The notes: generated from the sequence alone by a model not told the origin. A stretch of 64,000 nucleotides of DNA from Thermomicrobium roseum DSM 5159 (GCF_000021685.1 NC_011959.1:62001-126000); one strand, 5' to 3'; counted from the stretch's first letter, positions 50,452 through 59,513 are shown. Made by a program: numbers and translations.

Positions 50452-51494
50452 TCGGATCGGTGCTGCAGAAGGTCGTTGCAGGCCAGATCCTGGACATCGA
50501 CGAGGCGATGGAGGCGATGAGCGCCATCATGACGGGGGAGGCTACCCCAGCACAGATCGCGGCGCTGGTGACCGCACTCCGCATGCGTGGCGAGCGTGAA
50601 ACCGAGATCGCTGGCTTCGTCAAAGGGCTGCGAGCCCACATGATCCCGGTGGAACTCCAGCTTGCGCAGCCGGTCATCGATGTCGTGGGGACCGGTGGTG
50701 ACGGGAACCGGACCTTCAACATCTCCACGGCGACTGCTTTCGTCGTTGCTGGTGCGGGGGTTCCGGTCGCCAAGCATGGCAACCGGGCGATGTCCAGCCG
50801 AGCCGGATCGGCTGACGTCTTGGAGGCATTGGGCGTCCGGATCGACCTGAACCCGAGCGCGGTGGCACGCTGTGTCGAGGAGGCAGGGATCGGCTTCATG
50901 TTCGCCCAGCGTTTCCATCCCGCGCTGCGGCATGCGGCGCCGGTGCGGCGAGAACTCGGCTTTCGAACGGTCTTCAACGTGCTCGGCCCTCTCGCGAATC
51001 CAGCCCGCGTGCGCTACCAGCTTCTCGGAGTCGCGATGCCTGAACTCGTGGAGACGGTGGCGCGGGTTCTCGCCCTGCTGGATGTCGAGCATGCGCTGGT
51101 CGTCCACTCGGCGGATGGTTTGGACGAGATCAGCCTCGGCGCGCCGACGACGGTGTACGAGGTCCGGCGCAACGGGACAGTCGAGGTCCGACGTTGGACG
51201 CTCGAGCCAGAGTCGCTCGGGCTCGAGCGGGTTCCCAGCGATGCGCTGCGTGGCGGCACTGCCGAAGAGAATGCGCGCATCGTTCGTGCTGTCCTGGAGG
51301 GAGCGCGCGGCCCAGCACGCGATGTGGTGTTGCTCAACGCGGCTGCCGCGCTCGTTGCGGCGGACGCGGCGCAGTCGCTCGCCGAGGGATTGGAATTGGC
51401 TCGCCACGCGATCGACAGTGGTGCCGCGCTGGACCGCCTGGAGCGGCTGAAGGTGCTCTCCAACGCGCTGGCTGAGGCGGAGGTGCCCTCGTGA
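50448..51494 (+). CDS. trpD: Anthranilate phosphoribosyltransferase
   Basis: Joins anthranilate and PRPP. The 348-residue protein has VGTGGDGNRTFNIST and KHGNRAMSSRAGSADVLE, the PRPP and Mg2+ loops of the family, and the helical N-terminal domain. ATG 50448 overlaps trpG. Confidence 0.96.
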   Translation: MIGSVLQKVVAGQILDIDEAMEAMSAIMTGEATPAQIAALVTALRMRGERETEIAGFVKGLRAHMIPVELQLAQPVIDVVGTGGDGNRTFNISTATAFVVAGAGVPVAKHGNRAMSSRAGSADVLEALGVRIDLNPSAVARCVEEAGIGFMFAQRFHPALRHAAPVRRELGFRTVFNVLGPLANPARVRYQLLGVAMPELVETVARVLALLDVEHALVVHSADGLDEISLGAPTTVYEVRRNGTVEVRRWTLEPESLGLERVPSDALRGGTAEENARIVRAVLEGARGPARDVVLLNAAAALVAADAAQSLAEGLELARHAIDSGAALDRLERLKVLSNALAEAEVPS

Positions 51495-52318
51495 CACGAA
51501 CGGGAACCGTCCTCGACCGCATCGTCGAGCGAACGAGTGCGGACCTGGCTGAGCGTCGCCGCCGGGTACCAGAGGGTGCACTCCGGGCACAGGCCCACGA
51601 GCAAGCGCCGCCGGTCCCGTTGGTACCGGCCTTGCGCGCTGATCGAGTCAGCGTCATCGCCGAAGTCAAGCGCGGCTCCCCCTCGCGTGGCCTCTTCGCT
51701 CCTGAGGCTGATGCTGCTGCAGTGGCGATGGACTATCTCGCGGGTGGGGCCGCTGCTCTCTCGGTGCTGACTGACGAACCCTTTTTCCACGGGAGTCTCA
51801 AGGATCTCGCAGTGGTTGCACGGCTGGCGCATGCCAGCCCGGGACCCGTACCGGTTCTGCGCAAAGATTTCCTGCTCGATCCCTATCAGATCGTGGAGGC
51901 GCGGGCCCATGGTGCAGACGCCGTCCTCCTGATCGTCGCAGTGCTCGATCGCTGGCAGCTCGCCGAGCTCCTCGGCGTCACCTGGGAATTGGGCATGGAG
52001 GCGCTCGTCGAAGTGCATGACGAGTCGGAGTTGGCGACCGCAGTGGAAGCCGGTGCCCGGGTCATCGGGATCAACAACCGCGATCTCCGGACCTTCACGG
52101 TCGACCTGACGGTCAGCGAGCGGCTGGCGCCGCTCGTTCCGGCCGATCGGGTCGTGGTCGCCGAGAGTGGCATCCATTCAGTCGCTGATGTCGAACGGCT
52201 GGCGCGGGCTGGTATCGATGCGATTCTGGTCGGTGAGGCGTTGATGATGGCGCCGGATCGTCGTGCGATCGTGCAGGCACTGGGGAGCGTGGAGGTGGTC
52301 CGATGCCGGGGCTCGTGA
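51491..52318 (+). CDS. trpC: Indole-3-glycerol phosphate synthase
   Basis: TIM barrel of 275 residues that closes the indole ring. VIAEVKRGSPSRG holds the catalytic Lys, VPVLRKDFLLDPYQI the second Lys, and IGINNRDLRTFTVD and AESGIHS the phosphate loops. GTG 51491 overlaps trpD. Its end overlaps trpF by 16 bp. Confidence 0.95.
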   Translation: MTRTGTVLDRIVERTSADLAERRRRVPEGALRAQAHEQAPPVPLVPALRADRVSVIAEVKRGSPSRGLFAPEADAAAVAMDYLAGGAAALSVLTDEPFFHGSLKDLAVVARLAHASPGPVPVLRKDFLLDPYQIVEARAHGADAVLLIVAVLDRWQLAELLGVTWELGMEALVEVHDESELATAVEAGARVIGINNRDLRTFTVDLTVSERLAPLVPADRVVVAESGIHSVADVERLARAGIDAILVGEALMMAPDRRAIVQALGSVEVVRCRGS

Positions 52319-52995
52319 AACTCTGCGGTATGCGAACGCCGGAGGACGCACGAGCAGCGATCGAGACCGGCGCGGATCTCATCGGATTGGTCTTCGCGCC
52401 GAGCCGGCGTCGGGTTTCGCTCGAAGAGGCTCGCGCCATCTGCCGAACGGTACGGGAGTCGCGGAATCCGCCGCGCATCGTTGGACTCTTCGTCGATGCT
52501 CCCGTCGACGAGATCGCGATGATCGCGAGCGCGCTCGAGCTCGATCTCGTCCAGCTCCACGGGAACGAGCCGCCAGAGGTTCTCGCCCGGCTCGGTTGGC
52601 CAGCCCTGAAAGCGATCCGGCTGCGGCCAGGCGAAAGCCTGGAGGCAGCCTGCGACCGCATCGCGCCGTACTTCAGTCGAGAACGGAACCCGCTCGCGAT
52701 CCTGCTCGATGCCTATCATCCGTCCCTCTTGGGTGGGACCGGCCAGATCGTCGACTGGACGCTGGCAGCCGAACTCGCTGCGCGCTTTCCGATCATCTTG
52801 GCTGGCGGATTGCGCCCAGAGACGGTAGCGGAAGCGATCGCGCTCGTCCGGCCGCTGGGTGTGGATGTTTCCAGCGGGATCGAGCGCGACGGGCACAAGG
52901 ACCCTCAGCTGATGCAGGCGTTCGTCGCGGCAGCGCGCCGCGCGTTCCTGACCCTCGATCGACCGGCGGAGATACGGATCGGAGGAATGCGATGA
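52303..52995 (+). CDS. trpF: Phosphoribosylanthranilate isomerase
   Basis: TIM barrel of 230 residues. The catalytic Cys is in LVKLCGMRTPEDA, and GLVFAPSRRRV, VQLHGNEPPE and the late VDVSSGIERDGHKDP are family signatures. A separate gene, not fused to trpC. ATG 52303 follows a GGAGGTGG. Confidence 0.95.
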   Translation: MPGLVKLCGMRTPEDARAAIETGADLIGLVFAPSRRRVSLEEARAICRTVRESRNPPRIVGLFVDAPVDEIAMIASALELDLVQLHGNEPPEVLARLGWPALKAIRLRPGESLEAACDRIAPYFSRERNPLAILLDAYHPSLLGGTGQIVDWTLAAELAARFPIILAGGLRPETVAEAIALVRPLGVDVSSGIERDGHKDPQLMQAFVAAARRAFLTLDRPAEIRIGGMR

Positions 52996-54206
52996 CGACC
53001 AGAACCCAGCCAGTACGACAGCTTCCCGACGAGCGTGGGCGCTTTGGGGAATTCGGGGGCATGTATGCGCCAGTGACGCTCCTGCCAGCGATCGAGGAAC
53101 TGATCGCGGCGTACGAGGATGCCCGCCGTGATCCTGCTTTCCAGGCCGAGTTCGAGCGATTGTTGCGCGACTTCGTCGGCCGCCCCACGCCACTCTATTA
53201 CGCTGCGAGTCTGACCGAGACGGTGGGAGGTGCCCGCATCTTCCTCAAGCGGGAAGACCTCGCGCACACCGGCGCACACAAGATCAACAACGCGGTCGGC
53301 CAGGGTCTCCTGGCCAAGCGCATGGGGAAGCCGCGCGTGATTGCCGAGACCGGTGCTGGGCAGCATGGAGTTGCGACCGCGACCGTCTGTGCCATGCTCG
53401 GTCTCGAGTGCGTCGTGTACATGGGCGAACTCGACGTGCAGCGTCAGTCGCTCAACGTCTTCCGCATGAAGCTGCTGGGGGCAGAAGTCCGACCGGTCAG
53501 TTCGGGAAGCCGCACGCTCAAGGACGCGATGAACGAGGCGATCCGCGACTGGGTCACCAACGTGCGGACCACCTATTATCTCGTGGGGTCGGTCGCTGGG
53601 ATGCACCCGTACCCGATGATCGTGCGCGATTTCCAGTCGGTGATCGGGAAAGAAACGCGCGAGCAGGTTTTGGCCGCAGTGGGACGCTTGCCTGACGCGG
53701 TCGTTGCCTGCGTCGGTGGGGGGTCGAACGCAATCGGTATCTTTTCAGCCTTCCTGGAAGACGAGTCGGTCGAACTGCACGGTGCCGAAGCTGCTGGAGA
53801 AGGGATCGAGACCGGACGGCATGCGGCCAGCTTGACGGCTGGTCGTGTCGGCGTGCTGCATGGCTCGCGGTCGTTCGTGTTGCAGGACGAGGATGGGCAG
53901 ATCGTCGAAGCGCACAGTATCGCGGCTGGCCTCGACTATCCGGGGGTGGGGCCGGAGCATGCCTATCTCAAGGTGACGGGTCGCGCGCAGTACCACGCGA
54001 TCACCGATGCGGAGGCTCTCGCGGCGTTCCAGCTGCTCTGCCGGACAGAGGGAATCATCCCGGCCTTGGAATCGGCTCATGCGATCGCTCTGGCGGTGCG
54101 GTTGGCCAAGGAGCGGCCGCGCGACCAGGTCATCGTGGTCAATCTCTCCGGACGAGGCGATAAGGATATGCAGACGGTCGCGAGTGCGCTGGGGGTGACA
54201 CTGTGA
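52992..54206 (+). CDS. trpB: Tryptophan synthase beta chain
   Basis: PLP enzyme joining indole and serine. The 404-residue protein has GRFGEFGGMYAPVTLLPAI, the PLP lysine in LAHTGAHKINNA, ETGAGQHGVATAT and the serine-binding GGGSNAIG. ATG 52992 overlaps the end of trpF; a longer in-frame stretch over trpF is an artefact. It is the type TrpB1 with a matching TrpA next to it. Confidence 0.96.
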   Translation: MTTRTQPVRQLPDERGRFGEFGGMYAPVTLLPAIEELIAAYEDARRDPAFQAEFERLLRDFVGRPTPLYYAASLTETVGGARIFLKREDLAHTGAHKINNAVGQGLLAKRMGKPRVIAETGAGQHGVATATVCAMLGLECVVYMGELDVQRQSLNVFRMKLLGAEVRPVSSGSRTLKDAMNEAIRDWVTNVRTTYYLVGSVAGMHPYPMIVRDFQSVIGKETREQVLAAVGRLPDAVVACVGGGSNAIGIFSAFLEDESVELHGAEAAGEGIETGRHAASLTAGRVGVLHGSRSFVLQDEDGQIVEAHSIAAGLDYPGVGPEHAYLKVTGRAQYHAITDAEALAAFQLLCRTEGIIPALESAHAIALAVRLAKERPRDQVIVVNLSGRGDKDMQTVASALGVTL

Positions 54207-55036
54207 TGCGACGGACAAGCCGGATCGCTGACGCCTTCGCGGCGTTGCGTGCACGAGGGCAACTGGGGATCATCCCCTATCTCACGATCGGCTATCCGCA
54301 GCGGGAGAGTACGCTGGAACTGGTTCCTGCTCTGGTGCGTGGCGGAGCGTGCGCAGTGGAACTGGGGATTCCCTTTTCCGATCCGCTGGCGGACGGTGTG
54401 ACGATCCAGCGGGCGAGCCATGTCGCGCTGGCCAATGGGGTGACGGTGCGCTTCTGCCTGGAGACGGCAGCGCGGCTGCGTGAGCAGGGTGTTGACGTTC
54501 CGCTCGTCTTCATGGGATACTTCAATCCACTGCTCCAGTATGGTCTGGAGCGGTTTGTTCATGCGTGTGTTGAGGTCGGCGTCGACGGCGTGATCGTGCC
54601 GGATCTTCCACCGAACGAAAGCGACGAACTCCACGCCCTCTGTCGGGCGGCCGGGCGCGACCTGATCTTTATGGTGGCGCCGACGAGCACCGATCGACAT
54701 CTGCGCGAGGTGGCCGCTCGTGCGAGTGGCTTCGTCTACTGCGTCTCGCTGACCGGCGTGACCGGAGCGCGTGAGCGTCTGCCGGACGATCTGCCAGCCT
54801 TCCTGCAGCGCGTGCGAGCAGTGACCGCTCTCCCGCTCGCGCTCGGTTTCGGTATCTCGCGACCGGAGCACGTGAGTCAGGCACGGGGGCTGGTCGATGC
54901 GGTCGTCGTCGGGAGTGCGCTGCTCGATCGCCTGGCTGGAGAGCCACCGGAGGGACAGGCTGCCGCGGCGGAGTCGTTCATCGCTTGGTTGCGGCAAGGA
55001 GCGGATGCGGTCGCACCAGTCGGGGAGGGGTCGTAA
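54206..55036 (+). CDS. trpA: Tryptophan synthase alpha chain
   Basis: TIM barrel that splits indole-glycerol phosphate. The 276-residue protein has the catalytic Glu in CAVELGIPFSDPLADG, the Asp in VDGVIVPDLPPNES, and SLTGVTGARERL and GFGISRPEHV. ATG 54206 overlaps the trpB stop; GTG 54203 is also possible. Six bp separate it from aroH. Confidence 0.95.
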   Translation: MRRTSRIADAFAALRARGQLGIIPYLTIGYPQRESTLELVPALVRGGACAVELGIPFSDPLADGVTIQRASHVALANGVTVRFCLETAARLREQGVDVPLVFMGYFNPLLQYGLERFVHACVEVGVDGVIVPDLPPNESDELHALCRAAGRDLIFMVAPTSTDRHLREVAARASGFVYCVSLTGVTGARERLPDDLPAFLQRVRAVTALPLALGFGISRPEHVSQARGLVDAVVVGSALLDRLAGEPPEGQAAAAESFIAWLRQGADAVAPVGEGS

Positions 55037-55042
55037 GCGACG

Positions 55043-55459
55043 ATGGTCCAGTGTCGCGGGATCCGGGGGGCGACGACAGTCGAGGCCAACACCGCGGAAG
55101 CGATCGTCCAAGCGACCCGCGAGCTCTTGCTCGCGCTCGTCGAGGCCAATGGAGTGGAGCCGGACCAGATCGCGAGCATCATCTTCACGACGACGCGCGA
55201 CCTCACCGCAACCTTTCCAGCCGTCGCCGCACGCGAACTCGGCTGGATCCATGTTCCGTTGCTCTGCGCCCACGAAATGGACGTTCCCGGTGCGCCGATG
55301 GGGGTGGTGCGGGTGTTGATGCATGTCAATACCGAGAAGTCGCCGCGCGAAATCCGGCATGTCTATCTGCGTGGCGCCCGTGTCTTGCGTCCCGAGTTCG
55401 GACAAGACCTGACTGTGCTGACCGAAGATCGCCGAGGAATGGGAGGGGCTGAGCAATGA
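55043..55459 (+). CDS. aroH: Chorismate mutase, AroH type
   Basis: Monofunctional chorismate mutase of the pseudo-barrel (Bacillus AroH) class, 138 residues. CRGIRGATTVEANT at the start, TTTRDLTATFPAVAARELG and CAHEMDVPG with the catalytic Glu are seen. Its product prephenate feeds PheA and tyrosine, so it competes with TrpE. It lies between trpA and the DAHP synthase gene; the stop overlaps the next start by 4 bp. Confidence 0.94.
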   Translation: MVQCRGIRGATTVEANTAEAIVQATRELLLALVEANGVEPDQIASIIFTTTRDLTATFPAVAARELGWIHVPLLCAHEMDVPGAPMGVVRVLMHVNTEKSPREIRHVYLRGARVLRPEFGQDLTVLTEDRRGMGGAEQ

Positions 55460-56514
55460 TCGTCGTCATGCAGCCAGGTGCGACCCAGGAGCAGATCCAG
55501 GCAGTGATCGATCGGGTCGCCGAGTTCGGTTTCCAAACCAAGCTCGCTCCCGGTGCCGAGCGGATGGTGATCGGGGTCGTCGGATCACCGTTGCCGGATA
55601 CGCTCAAGGAGGCCCTCGAGCGCTTGCCGGGAGTCGAGGAGGTGATCCGTGTCAGCAAGCGCTACAAGCTGGTCAGTCGCGAGTTCTACCCACTGGACAC
55701 CGTGATCCAGGTGCGCGACGTGACGATCGGCGGAAACGAGGTCGTGGTCATCGCTGGCCCCTGCTCGGTGGAAAATGAGCGACAGATCCTCGAGACGGCT
55801 CGAGCAGTCAAGGCGGCGGGCGCCAGCATGCTGCGCGGCGGTGCCTTCAAGCCGCGCACCTCCCCCTACGAGTTCCGCGGGTTAGGTGAGCAAGGACTCA
55901 AACTGCTGGCCAAGGCGCGCGAAGAAACTGGGCTCCCGATCGTCACCGAGGTACTCAGTGCCCAGCATGTGGATCTCGTGGCCGAGTACGCCGACTTGCT
56001 GCAGATCGGTGCCCGCAACTGCCAGAACTATCTCTTGCTGGAGGCGGTGGGACGAGCCAAGAAGCCGGTTCTCCTCAAGCGCGGAATGGCGGTGCAGATC
56101 GAGGAATGGCTCTTGGCTGCTGAATACATCGTCGCGCAGGGGAACGAGCAGGTGCTCCTGTGTGAGCGCGGTATCCGCACCTTCGAGACCTTCACGCGCA
56201 ACACGCTGGACTTGAACGCGGTTCCAGCAGTGAAGCACCTCAGTCATTTGCCGATCATCGTCGATCCAAGCCACGGCACTGGACGTTGGTTCATGGTTCC
56301 CGCCATGATGTTGGCTGCTGTCGCTGCTGGGGCCGACGGCTTGATCGTCGAGGTGCATCCGAATCCGGACCATGCGCTCTCCGATGGCGCCCAGTCGCTC
56401 ACTCCGGAGAACTTCGCTGCGGTGATGCCCAAGCTGGCCGCCGTCGCCCGGGCGGTCGGCCGTTCCCTCCGCGGCGTGGCGACTGCCGAGCCCAGTCTCT
56501 CGCCGGCCGATTAG
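55456..56514 (+). CDS. 3-deoxy-7-phosphoheptulonate synthase (type I-beta)
   Basis: First enzyme of the shikimate pathway. The 352-residue protein has an N-terminal ferredoxin-like regulatory domain (about 1-70) and a barrel with VIAGPCSVENERQIL, RGGAFKPRTSPYEFRG, LLKRGM and IVDPSHGTGR. The aroF/aroG/aroH name depends on the nomenclature. Together with the downstream trp genes it forms an aromatic supra-operon under the T-box. Confidence 0.94.
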   Translation: MIVVMQPGATQEQIQAVIDRVAEFGFQTKLAPGAERMVIGVVGSPLPDTLKEALERLPGVEEVIRVSKRYKLVSREFYPLDTVIQVRDVTIGGNEVVVIAGPCSVENERQILETARAVKAAGASMLRGGAFKPRTSPYEFRGLGEQGLKLLAKAREETGLPIVTEVLSAQHVDLVAEYADLLQIGARNCQNYLLLEAVGRAKKPVLLKRGMAVQIEEWLLAAEYIVAQGNEQVLLCERGIRTFETFTRNTLDLNAVPAVKHLSHLPIIVDPSHGTGRWFMVPAMMLAAVAAGADGLIVEVHPNPDHALSDGAQSLTPENFAAVMPKLAAVARAVGRSLRGVATAEPSLSPAD

Positions 56515-56522
56515 GAGGGTGC

Positions 56523-57179
56523 ATGAGCGACGACGCACTCGCTCGGCTCCTGGGTGCCATTCGCTTCGGCGCGGATGGGCTGGTTCCGCTGATCGTGCAG
56601 GATGCCACGACCGGTCAGGTCCGCATGGTCGGCTACGTGAATGCCGATGCGGTGCGACGGACAGTCGAGACAGGGCGAGTGCACTTTTGGAGTCGGAGTC
56701 GTCAGCGGCTCTGGATGAAGGGCGAGACGTCGGGGCACGTCCTGGAGTTGGTCGAGCTGCGCACTGATTGCGATGGGGACGCCCTTCTCGCGCGGGTCCA
56801 CCCGCATGGCCCGACGTGCCATACTGGTCGTCCGAGCTGTTTCGATACGGAACCGCTCGTGGGCACGTCCCAGGATCCAGTGAACGCCACGATCCTCGAC
56901 GAGCTCGCCAGCATCATCGCGGCACGAGCAGTCGAACCACAGCCGGGGTCCTATACCAGCGCCTTGCTCCAGGCCGGAGTCGATCGCATCGCGCGGAAGA
57001 TCGGCGAGGAAGCGGCTGAGGTGATAGTCGCCGCCAAGAACGGCGAGCCCGAGGCGATCGCCCAGGAAGCAGCCGATCTCCTCTACCATCTCTTGGTCTT
57101 GTTGCAGGCGAGTGGTGTTCCTGCTGGAGAGGTCTGGCGGGTCCTGCAGGCGCGCCGAGGTCGTCACTCCTCGTCATAG
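56523..57179 (+). CDS. hisI: Bifunctional phosphoribosyl-AMP cyclohydrolase/phosphoribosyl-ATP pyrophosphatase HisIE
   Basis: Two histidine enzymes in one chain of 218 residues. The HisI half (about 1-115) has GYVNADAVRRTVETG, HFWSRSRQRLW, ELRTDCDGDALL and the zinc cysteine/histidine pair in PTCHTGRPSC; the HisE half (about 130-215) is a helical pyrophosphohydrolase with ARKIGEEAAEVIVAAKNG. ATG 56523 follows AGGAGGG. It is the only his gene here and ends a trp unit, an unusual pairing. The end overlaps rimM by 16 bp. Confidence 0.93.
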   Translation: MSDDALARLLGAIRFGADGLVPLIVQDATTGQVRMVGYVNADAVRRTVETGRVHFWSRSRQRLWMKGETSGHVLELVELRTDCDGDALLARVHPHGPTCHTGRPSCFDTEPLVGTSQDPVNATILDELASIIAARAVEPQPGSYTSALLQAGVDRIARKIGEEAAEVIVAAKNGEPEAIAQEAADLLYHLLVLLQASGVPAGEVWRVLQARRGRHSSS

Positions 57180-57718
57180 TAACGCGGCGGGCGAACGACC
57201 AGGCGTTGCTGCTCGAGGTCGACCGCGAGGATGACCGAGCGGATGGCGGGAAGGAGGAGTTCGCTTCCATCCGGTCGCTGGACGACATAGACGTCGTTCG
57301 CGCCGGTCTCCAAGATCTCGATCACGCGTCCGAGCACGTTTCCTGCTTCGTCCACCACCTGCAACCCGAGGATCTCGAACTGGTAGTACTCGTCCTCACC
57401 CAGAGGGGCCGCTTGGCTGCGGTCGATCCGGACAACGACGCCGCGCATGGCCTCCGCTTCGTTGCGCGTCGTGATACCTTCCAGCTGGAGGAAAGCGAGA
57501 TCACCCTGCACCCGAGCGCGGAGCAGCCGACGCGGTGTCGGCTCCTCGCCCAGGTAGACGTATTCGAGATGCGGAATGCGCTCAGGGAAATGGGTCCAGA
57601 TCTTCAGTTTCACGGTGCCGCGCACCCCATGCGCACCGACGATCCGACCGATCGACAGTCGCTCGGGAGACGCTGGACGCTCAACTGGTGGCTGTCGGTT
57701 GGGCGTCGATCTGGTCAT
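57164..57718 (-). CDS. rimM: 16S rRNA processing protein RimM
   Basis: 30S maturation factor that binds ribosomal protein S19. The product is 184 residues from ATG 57718 (192 from GTG 57742). It has the N-terminal barrel with IGRIVGAHGVRGTVKLKIWT and the PRC-barrel half with EDEYYQFEILGLQVVDEAGNVLGRV and PDGSELLLPAI. The start lies inside khpA. TrmD, the usual next gene, is missing because the convergent hisIE is there. Confidence 0.93.
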   Translation of the reverse strand: MTRSTPNRQPPVERPASPERLSIGRIVGAHGVRGTVKLKIWTHFPERIPHLEYVYLGEEPTPRRLLRARVQGDLAFLQLEGITTRNEAEAMRGVVVRIDRSQAAPLGEDEYYQFEILGLQVVDEAGNVLGRVIEILETGANDVYVVQRPDGSELLLPAIRSVILAVDLEQQRLVVRPPRYYDEE

Positions 57719-58028
57719 CGATGGTGAGGCTGGCGTGGACACCTTGCCGCACGGCGGCGATGCCGAGCATCGTGCGGATCGCGCGGGCGATCTTTCCTTC
57801 CCGACCGATCACCTTGCCCAGTTGGTCGTGTGGCACTGAGAGACGGAGAATGACCGCGCGGCCGCGACGCCGGGCGCGCACCTGGATGGCGTCCGGATCA
57901 TCGACCAACTGGCCCGCGATATAGCGGACGAGCGTCGCGAGCCGGTTCATCGCCAGGTCTGGGTCGATCGGTGGACGCTCGCGGCGCGGCGGACGTTGGG
58001 GTGGTCGTTGGCCGTCGCGGCGCTGCAC
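57681..58028 (-). CDS. khpA: RNA-binding KH-domain protein KhpA
   Basis: Small KH RNA-binding protein of 115 residues, involved in RNA metabolism and cell size control in Firmicutes. After a disordered basic N-terminus (RRDGQRPPQRPPRR) comes a single KH domain with the GxxG loop in VIGREGKIARAIR. The usual length is about 78, so the N-terminal 25 residues are an extension. GTG 58028 follows GAGGAGCG. Standard position between rpsP and rimM. Confidence 0.9.
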   Translation of the reverse strand: MQRRDGQRPPQRPPRRERPPIDPDLAMNRLATLVRYIAGQLVDDPDAIQVRARRRGRAVILRLSVPHDQLGKVIGREGKIARAIRTMLGIAAVRQGVHASLTIDDQIDAQPTATS

Positions 58029-58040
58029 GATTCACGCTCC

Positions 58041-58340
58041 TCATGCCTCGGGCTGCGCGGTTTCGGCAGTTTCGCGCTTGGCCTCGTTCTGCTGACGCGG
58101 TGGAAGGACGCCGGCACGAACCAAGAGAGCACGGACCGTATCAGTCGGCTGTGCCCCATGCTCGAGCCACCACCGCGCTCGCTCGACATTCACTTCGAGC
58201 GTATACGGATCGGTGCGGGGGTTGTAATACCCGATAACCTCGATGAACCGGCCATCGCGGGGCCAACGTGCCTCGGCCGCGACGATCCGGTAGTGCGGCT
58301 GCCTCTTCTTCCCCATGCGGCGTAGGCGCAGCTTGATCAT
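58041..58340 (-). CDS. rpsP: 30S ribosomal protein S16
   Basis: Ribosomal protein of 99 residues beginning MIKLRLRRMGKKRQPHYRIV, the family N-terminus, with GYYNPRTDPYTLEV and a C-terminal extension rich in Glu and Ala. First gene of rpsP-khpA-rimM on the minus strand. The upstream frame to 58430 reaches the promoter and is rejected. Confidence 0.95.
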   Translation of the reverse strand: MIKLRLRRMGKKRQPHYRIVAAEARWPRDGRFIEVIGYYNPRTDPYTLEVNVERARWWLEHGAQPTDTVRALLVRAGVLPPRQQNEAKRETAETAQPEA

Positions 58341-58394
58341 CTTCTGCTCGCTCCACCCTCCGGCTTGTCCGACAGTCCATCGACAGCAACAGCA

Positions 58395-58417
58395 GGCGAT
58401 CGGTGCAGACCACCGAC
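58395..58417 (-). other. Hairpin in the rpsP leader
   Basis: On the minus strand CGGTCGGTG, loop GTCTG and CACCGATCG form a 9-bp stem with one G-U pair, about 15 nt after the promoter -10. It may be a leader structure for ribosomal feedback, but no known motif is recognised. Confidence 0.35.
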
Positions 58418-58429
58418 CGGCACCAGGCA

Positions 58430-58459
58430 ACTGTAGCAGGCAATGTGGGAAGGCGTCAA
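58430..58459 (-). promoter_or_regulatory. rpsP promoter
   Basis: TTGACG, an 18-bp spacer and TACAGT on the minus strand, with about 80 nt of leader to the rpsP start. Confidence 0.6.
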
Positions 58460-58814
58460 TCGCTCGAGCCCTGTTGCGCGGTAGTCCTGTCCTGATACCC
58501 GGGCAGCGTGCAGACCGAGCACTCGAGAGCGCCTGTCGCGAAGCGTTGCTGCAGAGCGGCGCTGCTCCAACGTGTTGGACGCTCAGGAGTGCAACGAGAG
58601 CGAGACACGAGATACCCGCTCTGACTCCGCAACGCTGGTCTCAGTAGAGAGATCGGATGACCGGTGAACGCTGTGGGTTTACGCGAACCAGTCGCTCCCA
58701 ACCATCCCACGCCGCGCCGGTCGGCTGGATCGAAGCACAGCGCGCGACCGATTCCAGGCTGACATCTCTGGTAGACCGCCACGGCGGGCGTTTTTCTCTC
58801 GTCTCTGCCCGGTT
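58460..58814. other. Gene-free gap
   Basis: 355 bp between the rpsP promoter and the stop of the YbjQ-family gene. No gene is seen. A short CCGC-CACG-GCGG hairpin followed by a run of T (GCGTTTTT) near 58785 on the plus strand looks like a terminator but has no plus-strand gene before it. Confidence 0.35.
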
Positions 58815-59147
58815 TTAGATCCGGACTGCAGTACCCGAGACGGTGACCATGAGCATGTTGCTCCCGCCCATGTCGATCGTCTCGTAGTCGATATCGACTC
58901 CGATCACTGCGTTGGCACCGAGCTGGCGGGCTGCCTCGGCCATCTCCTGGAAGGCGATCTCGCGCGCCTTGCGCAGCTCCTTCTCGTAGGCTCCGGAGCG
59001 ACCACCGACGATATCGCGGATACTGGCGAAGATGTCGCGAAAGATGTTCGCTCCCAGGATAGCTTCCCCCGTCACCACGCCCAGATACTCTTTGACCGGT
59101 CGTCCCTCGATCGCCGTCGTGGTGGTGATGAGCAGATCGGATGCCAT
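58815..59147 (-). CDS. YbjQ/UPF0145-family protein
   Basis: A 110-residue homo-oligomer-forming family member. The conserved stretches are LITTTTAIEGRPVKEYLGVVTGE, GGRSGAYEKELRKAREIAF, ARQLGANAVIGVDIDYE and the end MVTVSGTAVRI. Family members form pentamers and have no fixed function; heavy metal binding has been proposed. ATG 59147 lies 5 nt after GGGGGAGA; the upstream frame to 59432 lacks coding character. Confidence 0.9.
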   Translation of the reverse strand: MASDLLITTTTAIEGRPVKEYLGVVTGEAILGANIFRDIFASIRDIVGGRSGAYEKELRKAREIAFQEMAEAARQLGANAVIGVDIDYETIDMGGSNMLMVTVSGTAVRI

Positions 59148-59513
59148 ACTGCTCTCCCCCTTCGCGGCCGAACTGTTCATCGGCAACATACTACCACACC
59201 GATTGTCTCGGAAATGGCCGGCGGCGCAGGCGTCACGGGACGCGCTCATGAGCGCGTGCCTGCTCCGTGACGTGGGCTCACTCTCTTCCTGCCGTGCGAA
59301 CTCATCGATGCCAGCCGTGCACCGTCGCACCGCAGAACGATCGCCGACCCGGTTCGTGTGGCGAGTCCTCGTCGATCCTCTTACCGAGTGAGGCGGGTCG
59401 TCATCTGCACAGGCCGTGAGAGCAGCGAACACGGGAGGCGCGATCAGCGATGCACGCCTCCCGTGCCATCCGGCGACGATTCGCTCGAAAGCGCACGGCG
59501 AGCGAGAACGCTC
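59148..59513. other. Gene-free gap with nested palindromes
   Basis: 366 bp between the acyl-CoA dehydrogenase stop and the YbjQ gene. It holds the nested inverted repeat at 59231-59272. No further element is recognised. Confidence 0.4.
59231..59272. repeat. Nested inverted repeat
   Basis: CGTCACGG (59231-59238) and CCGTGACG (59265-59272) enclose a perfect 16-bp palindrome, CGCGCTCATGAGCGCG (59241-59256). As RNA it folds as two stacked stems. It may end the upstream acyl-CoA operon, act as an operator for the YbjQ gene or belong to a small RNA. Confidence 0.5.
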
